Shown: in pieces, positions 52,804 through 62,174 of the stretch | How the letters are laid out: each line of letters opens with the position of its first letter | Numbering within the stretch: the first letter of the stretch is position 1 | Assembly: GCA_964036045.1 (NCBI GenBank) | Contig: OZ038379.1 | Span: forward strand, 184,250,897 to 184,314,896 | Origin: Eutreptiella sp. 'Long Island Sound 2002' | Taxonomy: Eukaryota > Euglenozoa > Euglenophyceae > Eutreptiales > Eutreptiaceae | Direction of reading: 5' to 3' | DNA: 64,000 nucleotides | Program-made: the position numbers and the translations under genes | Notes under the pieces: model-generated | Database searches by the model: none | Told to the model about the DNA's origin: nothing | What the model saw: the letters and a program-made list of their open reading frames with translations, nothing else

Positions 52804-53589
52804 AGTAAGAAAAAGTGCTTTTCCAATGCTTTGAGGCATACTCTAGTTGTATTAGAGATGCACTGAGCATCCAGGCCTTTCTATCTTAGTATTGGTCCCA
52901 CCAAAACTGGTGATAACTCATTTTGACCTATGGAACCAAACACCCAATCAGGATATGGAGTGGACCCCTTAATCCCCTTTCAATGTGAGGCAAATCATCT
53001 TTTCCTGAGTTGACTGAGTACTGACATATCCAGGGCAGAGCCTATGAATTTATCTATGTTTTTCCATGAAATCTTAGCTGTCCTAGTGGTATGCACCCTA
53101 GGGGGCTGGGCACCTCTTTTTGAGAGGTCCTGGGTTCAATTCCCGGTCAGCCTAGCCAAGTAGGAAGATCCCATGTGACATGGCAGTGACCTCATCGCCA
53201 CATGCCCTGCCACCTCAGCACATATGGGACCCAAAACAAAGAGTGCACATCTCCTAAGATGGCACTATGGAGATAGAGTGACCATGGGGCAGTTTTCCAA
53301 CTCTTTTCCAAAACATTTCAGCTATCTTTGTGAATATGCATTCCGATTTGACCTGAGTTGCAGTTTCTGTGAATATCCTTTCATCTTTCACTGTTTACAC
53401 TGCAGCCCTTCATGCTTTGATCCTGATTCTCTTCTCCTTGCACACCTCTGGCTTGGGCTATCCTGGATTTACTGTATTTCAGCACGCAAAAGCTTTTCAT
53501 CTCCAAAAACAAACAGCAGGAAACCCTACACCAGCAGCAAGCAGCAGGAGAGACAAAAACATGGTATTGAAACCACTATAAACTTTTCT
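52804..53589 (+). repeat. 3' LTR of chromovirus copy 2
   Basis: 786 bp; the tRNA-like segment is at about 53074-53158 with the B box at 53133-53143. It ends ACTTTTCT, followed by the duplicated TGGCA (53590-53594). Confidence 0.94.
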
Positions 53590-53594
53590 TGGCA

Positions 53595-55315
53595 GATGCA
53601 ACAGCTCTGAGCAGTGGTGGAGGTTTCTGACACATTGTGGGGATGCTGCTGCGGAGATCCCCATCTCCCGGATGGACTGGAGGAAGTGGTATGACTCCGA
53701 AGGAACGGCAGTGGGCAAGTCCTACACTAACAGAGGGGCATTCATTGAAGACGTGGTGATGTTTGATCACAAGCGCTTGAGGATCTCCGCAGCTGAAGCA
53801 GAGTGTATGGATCCACAACAGCGCATTGCGTTCGAGATTGTTTACGGGGCATTGGTGGAATGTAACATCCCTGTTGAGGATCGCAGTCGTGGGCTACCTA
53901 TTGGGACGTTTGTGGCTGCAGCCAGTGCGGACTTTTTACGTTTTAGGAATGAGAGGCACACTGCCAGCCCGTATTCAGCAACTGGAGCTGCCGCATCTAT
54001 CATTGCCAACCGACTTGCATACGTATTTGGGCTCAGAGGTCCATCCCTCATTATGCACACAGCATGTTCTTCATCATTGGTGGCGGTGGATGCTGCATGC
54101 AAGGCATTGTATGCTAATGACTGTGAGCAGGCGGTGGTATTGGAGATCAACCTGCTGCTGAGTATGGATACGTACGTGACCTTCTGTGCAGCCGGGATGC
54201 TGTCCCGAAAGGGGAGGTGTGCGACGTTCTCTAATGAAGCGGATGGGTATTGGCGTGGCGAGGGTTGTGCTGCAGCAGTGTTGCAACCACTGTCCAGTGC
54301 ATTAACGTGCGGCCACGGGATGTTTGGCATGATCCACGGGACAGCAGTCAATCAGGATGGGCGAACTGCAACCTTGATGGCGCCGCATGGCCCTTCGCAG
54401 GAGGCAGTGGTGAAGATTGCCATAGACAGGGCGCGGCTGTTGCCCAAGGACATCGGATACGTGGAAGCCCATGGGACAGGTACCCCGCTGGGTGACCCGC
54501 AGGAGGTTGCGGCGCTGGCAAATGTGTTTCGCTGTCATGAGGGGCAGCTGTTGGTCGGGGCAGCCAAAACCAACGTGGGGCATTTAGAGCTGGCTGCAGG
54601 AATGGTTGGACTCCTCAAGGCTGTACTCTGTGTACAGTACAAGGAAGTACCTCGCAACATCCACTGCCCATCGCTAAATCTGAAAGTCATGCAGTCATTG
54701 GAAGATTGCAATATTGTGTTTCCCAAGAGCAGCAGTACACTGACAGTCGGGTACGCAGGAGTGTCATCGTTCGAGTTTGGTGGGACCAATGGGCATGTTG
54801 TCGTGGGGGCCGCTCCTGAGGGCGGTGTGCCCCCAGCAGCTTTGGCGATAGCGTGGCAACGGGAGGCATTTCCATGGCCCCCTGTACCCCACCCGCTTCT
54901 GGGCAGCTGTGAGAAGGAGGAGCAGAGGATTGTGTGGACAGCGCAATGGGACGGACAGATTGTGGAGTACTTATCGAACCATCGTGTGCGAGATGTGGCG
55001 TTGGTACGAGGGGCCTGCTACTTGGAGATGGTTGCGCCTGCAGTGGAGCAGATATTTGGCGACGTGGCCTACAGGTTGGTTGATGTGAGGTTTGAAACGG
55101 CCATGTACTTGGATGTGGACAATCTGCCAACAGTGCGAATGGTGATGAATCCTGAGGAGGGACAGCTGCAGGGGACAGGGGACTGGAGGATCAGCATTGA
55201 GTCCACGAGCAGCAGAGGGAATGAGTGGCTTTTGCATGTGACCCTACGACTGTGTGTGGGTCAACCCATGCCGGCGGCGGGGATCAATGTTGAGGAGGTG
55301 ACCAGTCAATTTTGA
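53595..55315 (+). CDS. PKS module 2, first part: KS2 and start of DH
   Basis: Resumes KS2 in phase after the chromovirus; the first ATG is 53672. KS Cys at 54065-54067 (ACSSS), HGTGTP near 54472 and NVGHLE near 54575 are intact. KS2 is nearly identical to KS3 (58075-59350) but clearly different from KS1. Around the GTNGHVVVG motif and into DH the sequence switches to being nearly identical to module 1. There is no AT. TGA at 55313-55315 stands where module 1 has GGA. Confidence 0.86.
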
Positions 55316-56668
55316 GAAGGGATGGAATGTGGGGATGGGTTCTACGAGACACTGGGGAACTTATATGGAGGTGATTTCCGCTCGTTGCGGACTGTGTGGC
55401 AGGGGGCAAGGGGCTGGATTGGGAAGAGTGAACTCCCCACTGCCAACAGTGAGACTCCGGCATTTCTGCGCACCTGTGCATGGCTGAACAGCGCAACACA
55501 TGTGGGTACGTGCCATCTGGATGTGGCTGACAGGCAACCGGGGCTGTTTGTAGCCGAGGTGGAGTCATACCATGTGAGTGGGACGAGTCGCAGAGGACTG
55601 ACTGAGTTGTGGAGTCATGCGGAGATTGAGAGTGACGGGGAACGAAGCCGCATCAGCGTGTATAACACTGAGGGGAGTATGTTGGTACAGGTGAAAGGGC
55701 TGAAGGTTGGGATCTTTCAGCCACACCGACAGCAGGATGTCAGTACCGATGTTTGGGTGCAGTGTGCCTCAGGGCCGGAGCTGGATGGCAGCGTGGAGAG
55801 GATTCTGCCCCGTACGGTACAAGAGCTGCACTGGCCGGTGGTCAGTAGGATGGAAGCCCAGCTGCCGGTGTGCGTGGTGGTGAGGGACGAGGAATTGGCG
55901 GCGTATGTGAGGTCTTGGAAGGTTGAGTACCCCTCGTGCAGGGTGACATGCGTGATGGCAGATGAGGATCCTGGCGGGACGCTTTATGATGGTGCAGGGG
56001 AGGAATGGAGAGTTGTTGGTTGTGTGTGGAGTGTCAGGTGGCTGCAAAGATCCAACCTGCCTCCTGTGGTATGCTGCGTACAGTTACCTGCCCGCGAAAT
56101 GCTGACGAACCTCAGGATAGTGGAGGCTCGTCGTGCGGTGCCTTCGGCGGAGTCTGTGGCAGTGAGGGTCTGTGCAGTGGGTCTCAACTTCAGAGATGTG
56201 CTGAATGTCCTCGGCATGTACCCTGGGGACCCAGGGCCACCCGGAGGCGACTGTGCGGGAGTAGCGTCTGCGGTGGGGGCCAGTGTGGACGGGTTGACAA
56301 TTGGCGACCGTGTGTTTGGGATGGCATGCGGATCATTCGCTGCGTACACCATTTCGCAGCCACCGCTTCTGAGACTGATGGCATCCACAATGTTGTTCAA
56401 AGCCGCTGCAAGTCTGCCAAGCTTATTTACGACTGTGTACCGTGCACTTGTAGAGTGCGCACAGTTACAAAGAGGCCATCGGGTATTGGTTCATGCAGCG
56501 GCCGGTGGGGTTGGGCTGACGGCCATTCACTATGCAGGCAAACTCGGCTGTGAAGTGGTTGGGACAGTGGGATCCAAAAGGAAGCATGCGTACCTGCATT
56601 CACTGGAGGTCATGCAGATTGCTTCTTCACGACACGCAGATGCATTCCGCACGAGTCTTCAAAAGTAA
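55316..56668 (+). CDS. PKS module 2, middle part: rest of DH and start of ER
   Basis: In phase with the previous segment; the first ATG is 55322. It carries the second half of DH, with Arg (55469-55471) in the expected Asp position as in module 1, and ER up to its nucleotide-binding site (AAAGGVG intact, 56498-56515). TAA at 56666-56668 stands where module 1 has TAC. Confidence 0.86.
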   Translation, partial: EGMECGDGFYETLGNLYGGDFRSLRTVWQGARGWIGKSELPTANSETPAFLRTCAWLNSATHVGTCHLDVADRQPGLFVAEVESYHVSGTSRRGLTELWSHAEIESDGERSRISVYNTEGSMLVQVKGLKVGIFQPHRQQDVSTDVWVQCASGPELDGSVERILPRTVQELHWPVVSRMEAQLPVCVVVRDEELAAYVRSWKVEYPSCRVTCVMADEDPGGTLYDGAGEEWRVVGCVWSVRWLQRSNLPPVVCCVQLPAREMLTNLRIVEARRAVPSAESVAVRVCAVGLNFRDVLNVLGMYPGDPGPPGGDCAGVASAVGASVDGLTIGDRVFGMACGSFAAYTISQPPLLRLMASTMLFKAAASLPSLFTTVYRALVECAQLQRGHRVLVHAAAGGVGLTAIHYAGKLGCEVVGTVGSKRKHAYLHSLEVMQIASSRHADAFRTSLQK

Positions 56669-59600
56669 GGACCTGTGGACGTGGTGCTCAATAGCCTTTC
56701 TGGGGACTTCATCGAGGCCTCCCTAGCAGCGCTCAAACCCGAAGGTCTTTTTTGTGAGATTGGGAAGCGTGGGATCTGGTCTGCATCAGAGGTAGCTCAA
56801 GTGCGGCCCGATGTAAAGTATCACACGATTGCGATTGACACGCTGATCGCTGAGCAGCCCATGCAATTCCAATCGCTGTTTGAGCAGGCCATGAGGTTTG
56901 GTGCATCAGAGCTGCCGATCACCGAATTCCCGATTCAGCAAGTGGTAGAAGCTTTGCAATACATGAGGGAAGGTCAGCACATTGGGAAAGTTGTTGTGAC
57001 ACAGCCCTTGCTGGTATGTGGGGAGGCAAGGTACCTGGTTACTGGCGGCCTTGGGCACATTGGCCGGCTTGTTGTGCGGGCGCTTTTCGCACAGGGTGCG
57101 CAGAAGGTTGTGGTTTTATCATCTACAAGGTGCGAGTTGCCTGAGGACTGGGAGTCAGACCTGCGGCCCACTGTTGTGAGATGTGATGTGGCAGACCGCC
57201 ACCAGGTGGAGGAGGTGTTTAGGACGTTTCCGGACATCAAAGGCATTGTGCATGCAGCCGGAGTGCTTGCGGATCAAACGCTGCCTAACCTCCAGCCTGC
57301 AGCCTTTGAGCAAGTGTACAGACCCAAAATGAAGGGGGCGCAAAATTTGCATGAGTCCACGCAGCACCTGCACATTGACTTCTTTGTGTTGTTCTCATCA
57401 ACTGCCAGTGGCTTTGGGGCTGCTGGGCAGGCCAACTACGCAGCAGCAAACGGATTCCTGGATGCATTGGCCATGAAGAGGCGAAGGGAAGGCCATCCTG
57501 CAGTTTCCATCAGATGGGGTGCATGGGCAGGAGGTGGGATGGCGACCGAGTCTACGTTTTGGCGCGGTCTGCAGAATGGGCTGCTGCCCTTATCCCCAGA
57601 AGCGGGCACAGGGTATCTGCTGCGACTGATGTGGTATGCCCTTTCTGCTGTGGTTACCGTGTGCCCTCTGGATCCCACATGCCTGCCCCCTCTGCCGTAC
57701 TTCAGTGCCCTTCGTGCGTTCTCGCATCGACATGGTGGGATGGATGGTCCTACACCAAGCTGGATCCACGGGTTGCAGAGCCTTGATGAAGAAGGGCGGC
57801 GAAGATCTGTCCGCTTAACAGTGCGTGGTGTGCTTGATGCCGTTGGTGTGGGAGAGGTGGAGGATAATATGCAGTGGGGGGAGGCAGGGCTGGGGATGGT
57901 GGAGGTGCGGAACGGGCTGAACCGAGCATTGGGGGATGAGGTGCGATTGAGCACGACTGTGCTGTTGGATTACCCGACCTCGAGTGCACTGGTGGATCAT
58001 ATTGTGGGGATAGTGTTTCCGCGAGAGGAGGCCAGCGGGCACACGATGCATAGACCTGCAAAAGCGGACGCAGTGGTGATTACGGGCATTACGTGCCGAT
58101 TCCCTGGCAGATGCAACAGCTCTGAGCAGTGGTGCAGGTTTCTGACACATTGTGGGGATGCTGCTGCGGAGATCACCATCTCCAGGATGGACTGGAGGAA
58201 GTGGTATGACTCCGAAGGAACGGCAGTGGGCAATTCCTACACTAACAGAGGGGCATTCATTGAAGACGTGGTGATGTTTGATCACAAGCGCTTGAGGATC
58301 TCCGCAGCTGAAGCAGAGTGTATGGATCCACAACAGCGCATTGCGTTGGAGATTGTTTACGGGGCATTGGTGGAATGTAACATCCCTGTTGAGGATCGCA
58401 GTCGTGGGCTACCTATTGGGACGTTTGTGGCTGCAGCCAGTGCGGACTTTTTACGTTTTAGGAATGAAGGGCACACTGCCAGCCCGTATTCAGCGACTGG
58501 AGCTGCCGCATCTATCATTGCCAACCGACTTGCATACGTATTTGGGTTCAGAGGTCCATCCCTCATTATGCACACAGCATGTTCTTCATCATTGGTGGCG
58601 GTGGATGCTGCATGCAAGGCATTGTATGCCAATGACTGTGAGCAGGCGGTGGTATTGGGGATCAACCTGCTGCTGAGTATGGATACGTACTTGACCTTCT
58701 GTGCAGCCGGGATGCTGTCCCGAAAGGGGAGGTGTGCGACGTTCTCTAATGAAGCGGATGGGTATTGGCGTGGCGAGGGTTGTGCTGCAGCAGTGTTGCA
58801 ACCACTGTCCAGTGCATTAACGTGCGGCCACGGGATGTTTGGCATGATCCAGGGGACAGCAGTCAATCAGGATGGGCGAACTGCAACCTTGACGGCGCCG
58901 CATGGCCCTTCGCAGGAGGCAGTGGTGAAGATTGCCATAGACAGGGCCGGGCTGTTGCCCAAGGACATCGGATACGTGGAAGCCCATGGGACAGGTACCC
59001 CGCTTGGTGACCCGCAGGAGGTTGCTGCGCTGGGAAATGTGTTTCGCTGTCATGAGGGGCAGCTGATGGTCGGGGCAGCCAAAACCAACGTGGGGCATTT
59101 AGAGCTGGCTGCAGGAATGGTTGGACTCTTCAAGGCTGTACTCTGTGTACAGTACAAGAAAGTACCTGGCAACATCCACTGCCCATCGCTAAATCCCAAA
59201 GTCATGCAGTCATTGGAAGATTGCAATATTGTGTTTCCCAAGAGCAGCAGTGCACTGACAGTCGGGTATGCAGGAGTGTCATCGTTTGGGTTCGGTGGGA
59301 CCAATGGGCATGTTGTCGTGGGGGCGGCTCCTGAGGGCAGTGTGCCCCCAGCAGCTTTGGCGATAGCGTGGCCACGGCAGGCATTTCTATGGCACCCTGT
59401 ACCCCACCCGCTTCTGGGCAGCTTTGAGAAGGAGGAGCAGAGGATTGTGTGGACAGCGCAATGGGACGGACAGATTGTGGAGTACTTATCACACCATCGG
59501 CCGGACGCTCTAACGGATCTTCAATATGCCGGTCAGGCTAAACGCTACTGCCTCATCCATTCCAAGCTGCTTTCCATGTTTCAAGGTTTAGGGGTTGATG

Positions 59601-60466
59601 AAATGCTTGACACGGTCACTTTTCAGGATGCAGGATTGGACTCCATGTCAATGACAGATCTGCGGGCGCAGGTTTCCCGGATGTTGGGACCAACAACAGG
59701 CTTCCCCCCCACGGTCCTACTTGAGCACCCAACTCTGAGTGCCTTAGTGGCACACATTCATCATACCTTGTTCCCTGACCTGGAGAGTCATAGCACGGTG
59801 CAGCATTCTTTCTCCTCTGTGGATCCCGGGTTTCCCGCCGGGCATGTGTCTGTGCGGCATGCACAGGAATGTGACCTCCCTGCGATTTACAGCGTTGAAC
59901 AAGTTGCCTGGCATGAAAGTGCAGCTGCCAGCCTGGAAACCCTAACTTTGCGATTCCAGGCGTACCCTGAGGGGATGTTAGTGGCAGAGTATGATGGGAA
60001 TATTGTTGGGTTTACTTTCTTCCAATTGATGCATTATGACCCCGGGAACCCGTTTTCCAAGTGGGACGAAGCCACCGACTGTGGAAGGATAGTGGGCTCT
60101 CATGATGCTTCTGCAGATACGGTCTTCGGTGTGAGCATGGCTGCCATTCCCAATGGCACCCCCGGCATAGCTGAGGCGCTTCTGGCTTATATGCACACTT
60201 GGCTTCATCGGCATTCCAACCTGAAACGTGTCATTTGGGGGGCCCGGTTGCCAGACTACCACAGATTTGCTTCCAAGTTCACCATCGAGGAATACATTCA
60301 GCAAACCACCGAGATAGGGGAGCATATCGACAGGCAAGTGCGGTTTTACACAAGAAATGGGTTTCAGGTAGGCCGCATTCTACCCGGCTACTTTAAGGAT
60401 CCCGCCAGCCTGGATTACGGTGTAATATTTTATTACGACAACCCGATGTATGTTGTGTCTGGGTGA
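56669..60466 (+). CDS. PKS module 2 end and terminal module: ER-KR-ACP-KS3-ACP-GNAT
   Basis: The segment holds the end of ER and KR with the canonical VTGGLGHIG (57038-57064) and GQANYAAAN. The next ACP (about 57820-58010) has lost GLDSL by a 9-bp in-frame deletion at about 57892. KS3 (58075-59350) is intact, with Cys at 58580-58582, HGTGTP and NVGHLE. DH starts but breaks off at its His (59499) and an ACP with GLDSMSM (about 59637) follows. The last ~215 residues (59820-60450) are a GNAT domain (NGTPGIAEAL near 60155; WGARLPDYHRFA near 60238; FYTRNGFQVGRILPGYF) of the type used in CurA-like loading modules. No thioesterase or reductase follows. Confidence 0.88.
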   Translation, partial: GPVDVVLNSLSGDFIEASLAALKPEGLFCEIGKRGIWSASEVAQVRPDVKYHTIAIDTLIAEQPMQFQSLFEQAMRFGASELPITEFPIQQVVEALQYMREGQHIGKVVVTQPLLVCGEARYLVTGGLGHIGRLVVRALFAQGAQKVVVLSSTRCELPEDWESDLRPTVVRCDVADRHQVEEVFRTFPDIKGIVHAAGVLADQTLPNLQPAAFEQVYRPKMKGAQNLHESTQHLHIDFFVLFSSTASGFGAAGQANYAAANGFLDALAMKRRREGHPAVSIRWGAWAGGGMATESTFWRGLQNGLLPLSPEAGTGYLLRLMWYALSAVVTVCPLDPTCLPPLPYFSALRAFSHRHGGMDGPTPSWIHGLQSLDEEGRRRSVRLTVRGVLDAVGVGEVEDNMQWGEAGLGMVEVRNGLNRALGDEVRLSTTVLLDYPTSSALVDHIVGIVFPREEASGHTMHRPAKADAVVITGITCRFPGRCNSSEQWCRFLTHCGDAAAEITISRMDWRKWYDSEGTAVGNSYTNRGAFIEDVVMFDHKRLRISAAEAECMDPQQRIALEIVYGALVECNIPVEDRSRGLPIGTFVAAASADFLRFRNEGHTASPYSATGAAASIIANRLAYVFGFRGPSLIMHTACSSSLVAVDAACKALYANDCEQAVVLGINLLLSMDTYLTFCAAGMLSRKGRCATFSNEADGYWRGEGCAAAVLQPLSSALTCGHGMFGMIQGTAVNQDGRTATLTAPHGPSQEAVVKIAIDRAGLLPKDIGYVEAHGTGTPLGDPQEVAALGNVFRCHEGQLMVGAAKTNVGHLELAAGMVGLFKAVLCVQYKKVPGNIHCPSLNPKVMQSLEDCNIVFPKSSSALTVGYAGVSSFGFGGTNGHVVVGAAPEGSVPPAALAIAWPRQAFLWHPVPHPLLGSFEKEEQRIVWTAQWDGQIVEYLSHHRPDALTDLQYAGQAKRYCLIHSKLLSMFQGLGVDEMLDTVTFQDAGLDSMSMTDLRAQVSRMLGPTTGFPPTVLLEHPTLSALVAHIHHTLFPDLESHSTVQHSFSSVDPGFPAGHVSVRHAQECDLPAIYSVEQVAWHESAAASLETLTLRFQAYPEGMLVAEYDGNIVGFTFFQLMHYDPGNPFSKWDEATDCGRIVGSHDASADTVFGVSMAAIPNGTPGIAEALLAYMHTWLHRHSNLKRVIWGARLPDYHRFASKFTIEEYIQQTTEIGEHIDRQVRFYTRNGFQVGRILPGYFKDPASLDYGVIFYYDNPMYVVSG

Positions 60467-60777
60467 CGGGGCACCGCCTGAGCCCTGGGCAGCCTGACTT
60501 CTCCAACATACGCCCCACCCTACACCTTAAAGAGGGTTACACAACCTTACTGACCAGGTTGGTGAACAGTGTTGTAAACCATGCAAGCTGCCTGTACCGG
60601 AGTCGGCGCCATGACAGTGGGTGAAACTCTTGCTGGCTGTGAGACGAGCCTTGCCTGGCACAAGTGGCTGTTTTGAAAGAGCAAAACAGTCAAAACCTCT
60701 GTCGGTCAACTGGCATTGGGACGACTAGAGAGACAGATCAACACACCAGGATGCGAACCAGATATTGCAACCCCCTG

Positions 60778-60915
60778 TTTACAAACTACGTATAGCATCC
60801 TCCCGTTTACAAACCATATGTAGCATACTCCCGTGTACAAACCATGTATAGCACCATCTCATGTGCAAACCACGTATGTAGCACCCTCCCTTGTACAAAC
60901 CACAGACAGCACTGT
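60778..60915. repeat. ~28-bp tandem repeat, five units
   Basis: ACAAACCA-CGTATAGCA-CCTCCC units begin at 60781, 60809, 60837, about 60865 and 60895, each somewhat diverged. Confidence 0.8.
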
Positions 60916-61149
60916 GGAAGTGTTGGCGGGCAGAAACCGTGCATGTGCAATACTGAATCGTTCCCTTAATGCTGAGATTCTGGAGGTTCTGTACTAGGTA
61001 TTCCATACACTCCCGCACCCAGAAAAGAGCCGTTTCACATTTGCCGGCAGAAGAACAATGCTTTGGTTTCACGCATGCCCCTTTCGGTTTGATTAAATTG
61101 CTTACCTTGTTGTGCGTAGTACGAAGAAACGCAGCTTGCACTTGTGGCA

Positions 61150-61151
<2 letters not shown>

Positions 61152-61222
<71 letters not shown>
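61152..61222. repeat. GT dinucleotide microsatellite
   Basis: About 35 GT units with a few interruptions; related GT/GTGC tracts follow at 61298-61339 and 61384-61433. Confidence 0.95.
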
Positions 61223-61226
<4 letters not shown>

Positions 61227-61456
61227 CACCTCACGCCGTGTGTGTTTGTGTGTCTTTACGACTTATAACTTGCGATTTACAACTTTGGAGTTCTTACCGT
61301 GTGTGTGCGTGTGTGTGCGTGTGCGTGCGTGTGTGTGCAGGGAGAGTTTTTCTCTTTCGCACATCTGTTTTGGTCGTACCAAAGTGTGTGTGTGAGTGAG
61401 TGTGCGTGTGTTTGTGTGCTCGTGCATGTGTGTGGCAACTCAGAAGAATAATTGCA

Positions 61457-61474
61457 ACCCCCCCCCCCCCCCCC
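61457..61474. repeat. C homopolymer run
   Basis: A run of about 18 C, followed by a GGCCGAATTCGGCCG palindrome-like stretch and GCCGA repeats to about 61510. Confidence 0.85.
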
Positions 61475-61601
61475 AAAATCGGCCGAATTCGGCCGACTTC
61501 GCCGATTTTTTCTGCTGATTTGTTGGATTTCTGGATTTCGCGCATTTGTTCTGCTGATTCGCGGGGTTTCTGTGAATTCGCCGATTCGTTTTGCCGTTTT
61601 A

Positions 61602-61958
61602 CCTTTTCTTTCTATATTGGTTGTTCAGATTGGCACCATGAAGTGTTTTTACTGCCCACAAAATGACGCGTCTGTGGTCCACTGGGATTCATTGTCCCGC
61701 GATGATCAAATTTCTCTGCAGGACGAGTACCCTGATGCTGGTCAGGGGGCAGCTTTTGACTTGTGTGTTCACTCTGCACGCCCCAGTGTGTTCTCCAGCC
61801 GCCGTTCTTCCGGCACCTCATCGTCAGCGCCCCAATCAGCGGATTCTGAGCTGCAGGTGCCTTCGGGTCCTCTAGTTATGTCTGGTGCAGCCACGTCTTT
61901 GGCCACAGAGTCAGTGGAATCTGGGGTTGTGGAGCCTTCAGCGTCTGTTGCAGAGTCT
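61602..61958 (+). repeat. Duplicated LINE-like ORF1 5' segment, copy 1
   Basis: This ~357-bp segment recurs at 62850-63206 with few changes. It starts TTTTCTTTCTATATTGG, includes the ATG of the next frame (61638), and ends GTTGCAGAGTCT. Confidence 0.85.
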
Positions 61959-62174
61959 AATACCCCCTGCGTCCGGCCCGAACACGGCCACACTCGTCCA
62001 GCGCGGCTGGAACTTGATCGGTTGTCAACTCAACGTGTCCAAAAGCGAATACCTGCCCCTCACCTCCTCACACCCGTCCCCGCCCTCCCTCCCAAAGTAC
62101 TCACACCCCCACCACCCTATCCAGGCTGGACAAAACAACGGCCCCACACAGCAGCTCACCGCAACCCAATATAA
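61638..62174 (+). pseudogene. LINE-like ORF1 start fused to unrelated downstream sequence
   Basis: ATG at 61638 in a good context (GGCACCATGA). The protein begins MKCFYCPQNDASVVHWD, a Cys/His start that could bind zinc, and continues Ser/Ala/Val-rich. The ORF1 match stops at about 61958, and beyond it the frame is Pro-rich and unlike copy 2. I read this as a 5' piece of a retrotransposon ORF1 joined to reverse-transcriptase debris. Confidence 0.5.

Larger units (their letters stand above)
42277..53589 (+). mobile_element. Chromovirus-type Ty3/gypsy retrotransposon, copy 2
   Basis: An 11.3-kb plus-strand element of the same family as 7795-19171, inserted in the PKS at the start of KS2 with a 5-bp duplication. 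The LTRs are 786 bp each. Primer site, gag, broken pol, a long 3' region and a polypurine tract are in the expected order. Compared with copy 1, pol has a different set of lesions: two nonsense codons, compensating +1 and -1 shifts, a 64-residue in-frame deletion in RT, and a -1 shift near 48705. Confidence 0.96.
32231..60466 (+). pseudogene. AT-less modular polyketide synthase locus, interrupted by two LTR elements
   Basis: A single intronless PKS reading frame can be followed from ATG 32231 to TGA 60464-60466 once the inserts at 39398-42076 and 42277-53589 and their duplicated target sites are recognised; the phase is preserved exactly across both. Three in-frame stops remain (TAG 34373, TGA 55313, TAA 56666). 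Domain order: MT, GNAT, degenerate ACP, ACP, KS, DH, ER, KR, ACP, KS, DH, ER, KR, ACP, KS, DH stub, ACP, GNAT. No acyltransferase is present in any module, so a free-standing AT would be needed. Product unknown. Whether the parts between breaks are expressed cannot be told from sequence; the full protein is not encoded. Confidence 0.85.
60467..61600. other. Spacer downstream of the PKS
   Basis: No gene recognised. It contains a ~28-bp tandem repeat, GT microsatellites and a C-run, listed separately. No clear polyadenylation signal was identified after the PKS stop. Confidence 0.5.

Noticed and set aside
34373-56668. Reassigned stop codons in the nuclear code
   Set aside because: TAG, TGA and TAA each interrupt the PKS, and in the retroelements they replace different sense codons (CAG, AAG, TTG, CGA). 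No single reassignment explains this.
32231-60466. Bacterial contamination as the source of the PKS
   Set aside because: The frame is intronless, but it contains two LTR retrotransposons with target duplications, and one belongs to the same family as the copy in the satellite. The locus is therefore in the same eukaryotic genome, although ancient transfer from bacteria remains possible.
61152-61440. Val-Cys repeat proteins
   Set aside because: They are translations of the GT microsatellite.
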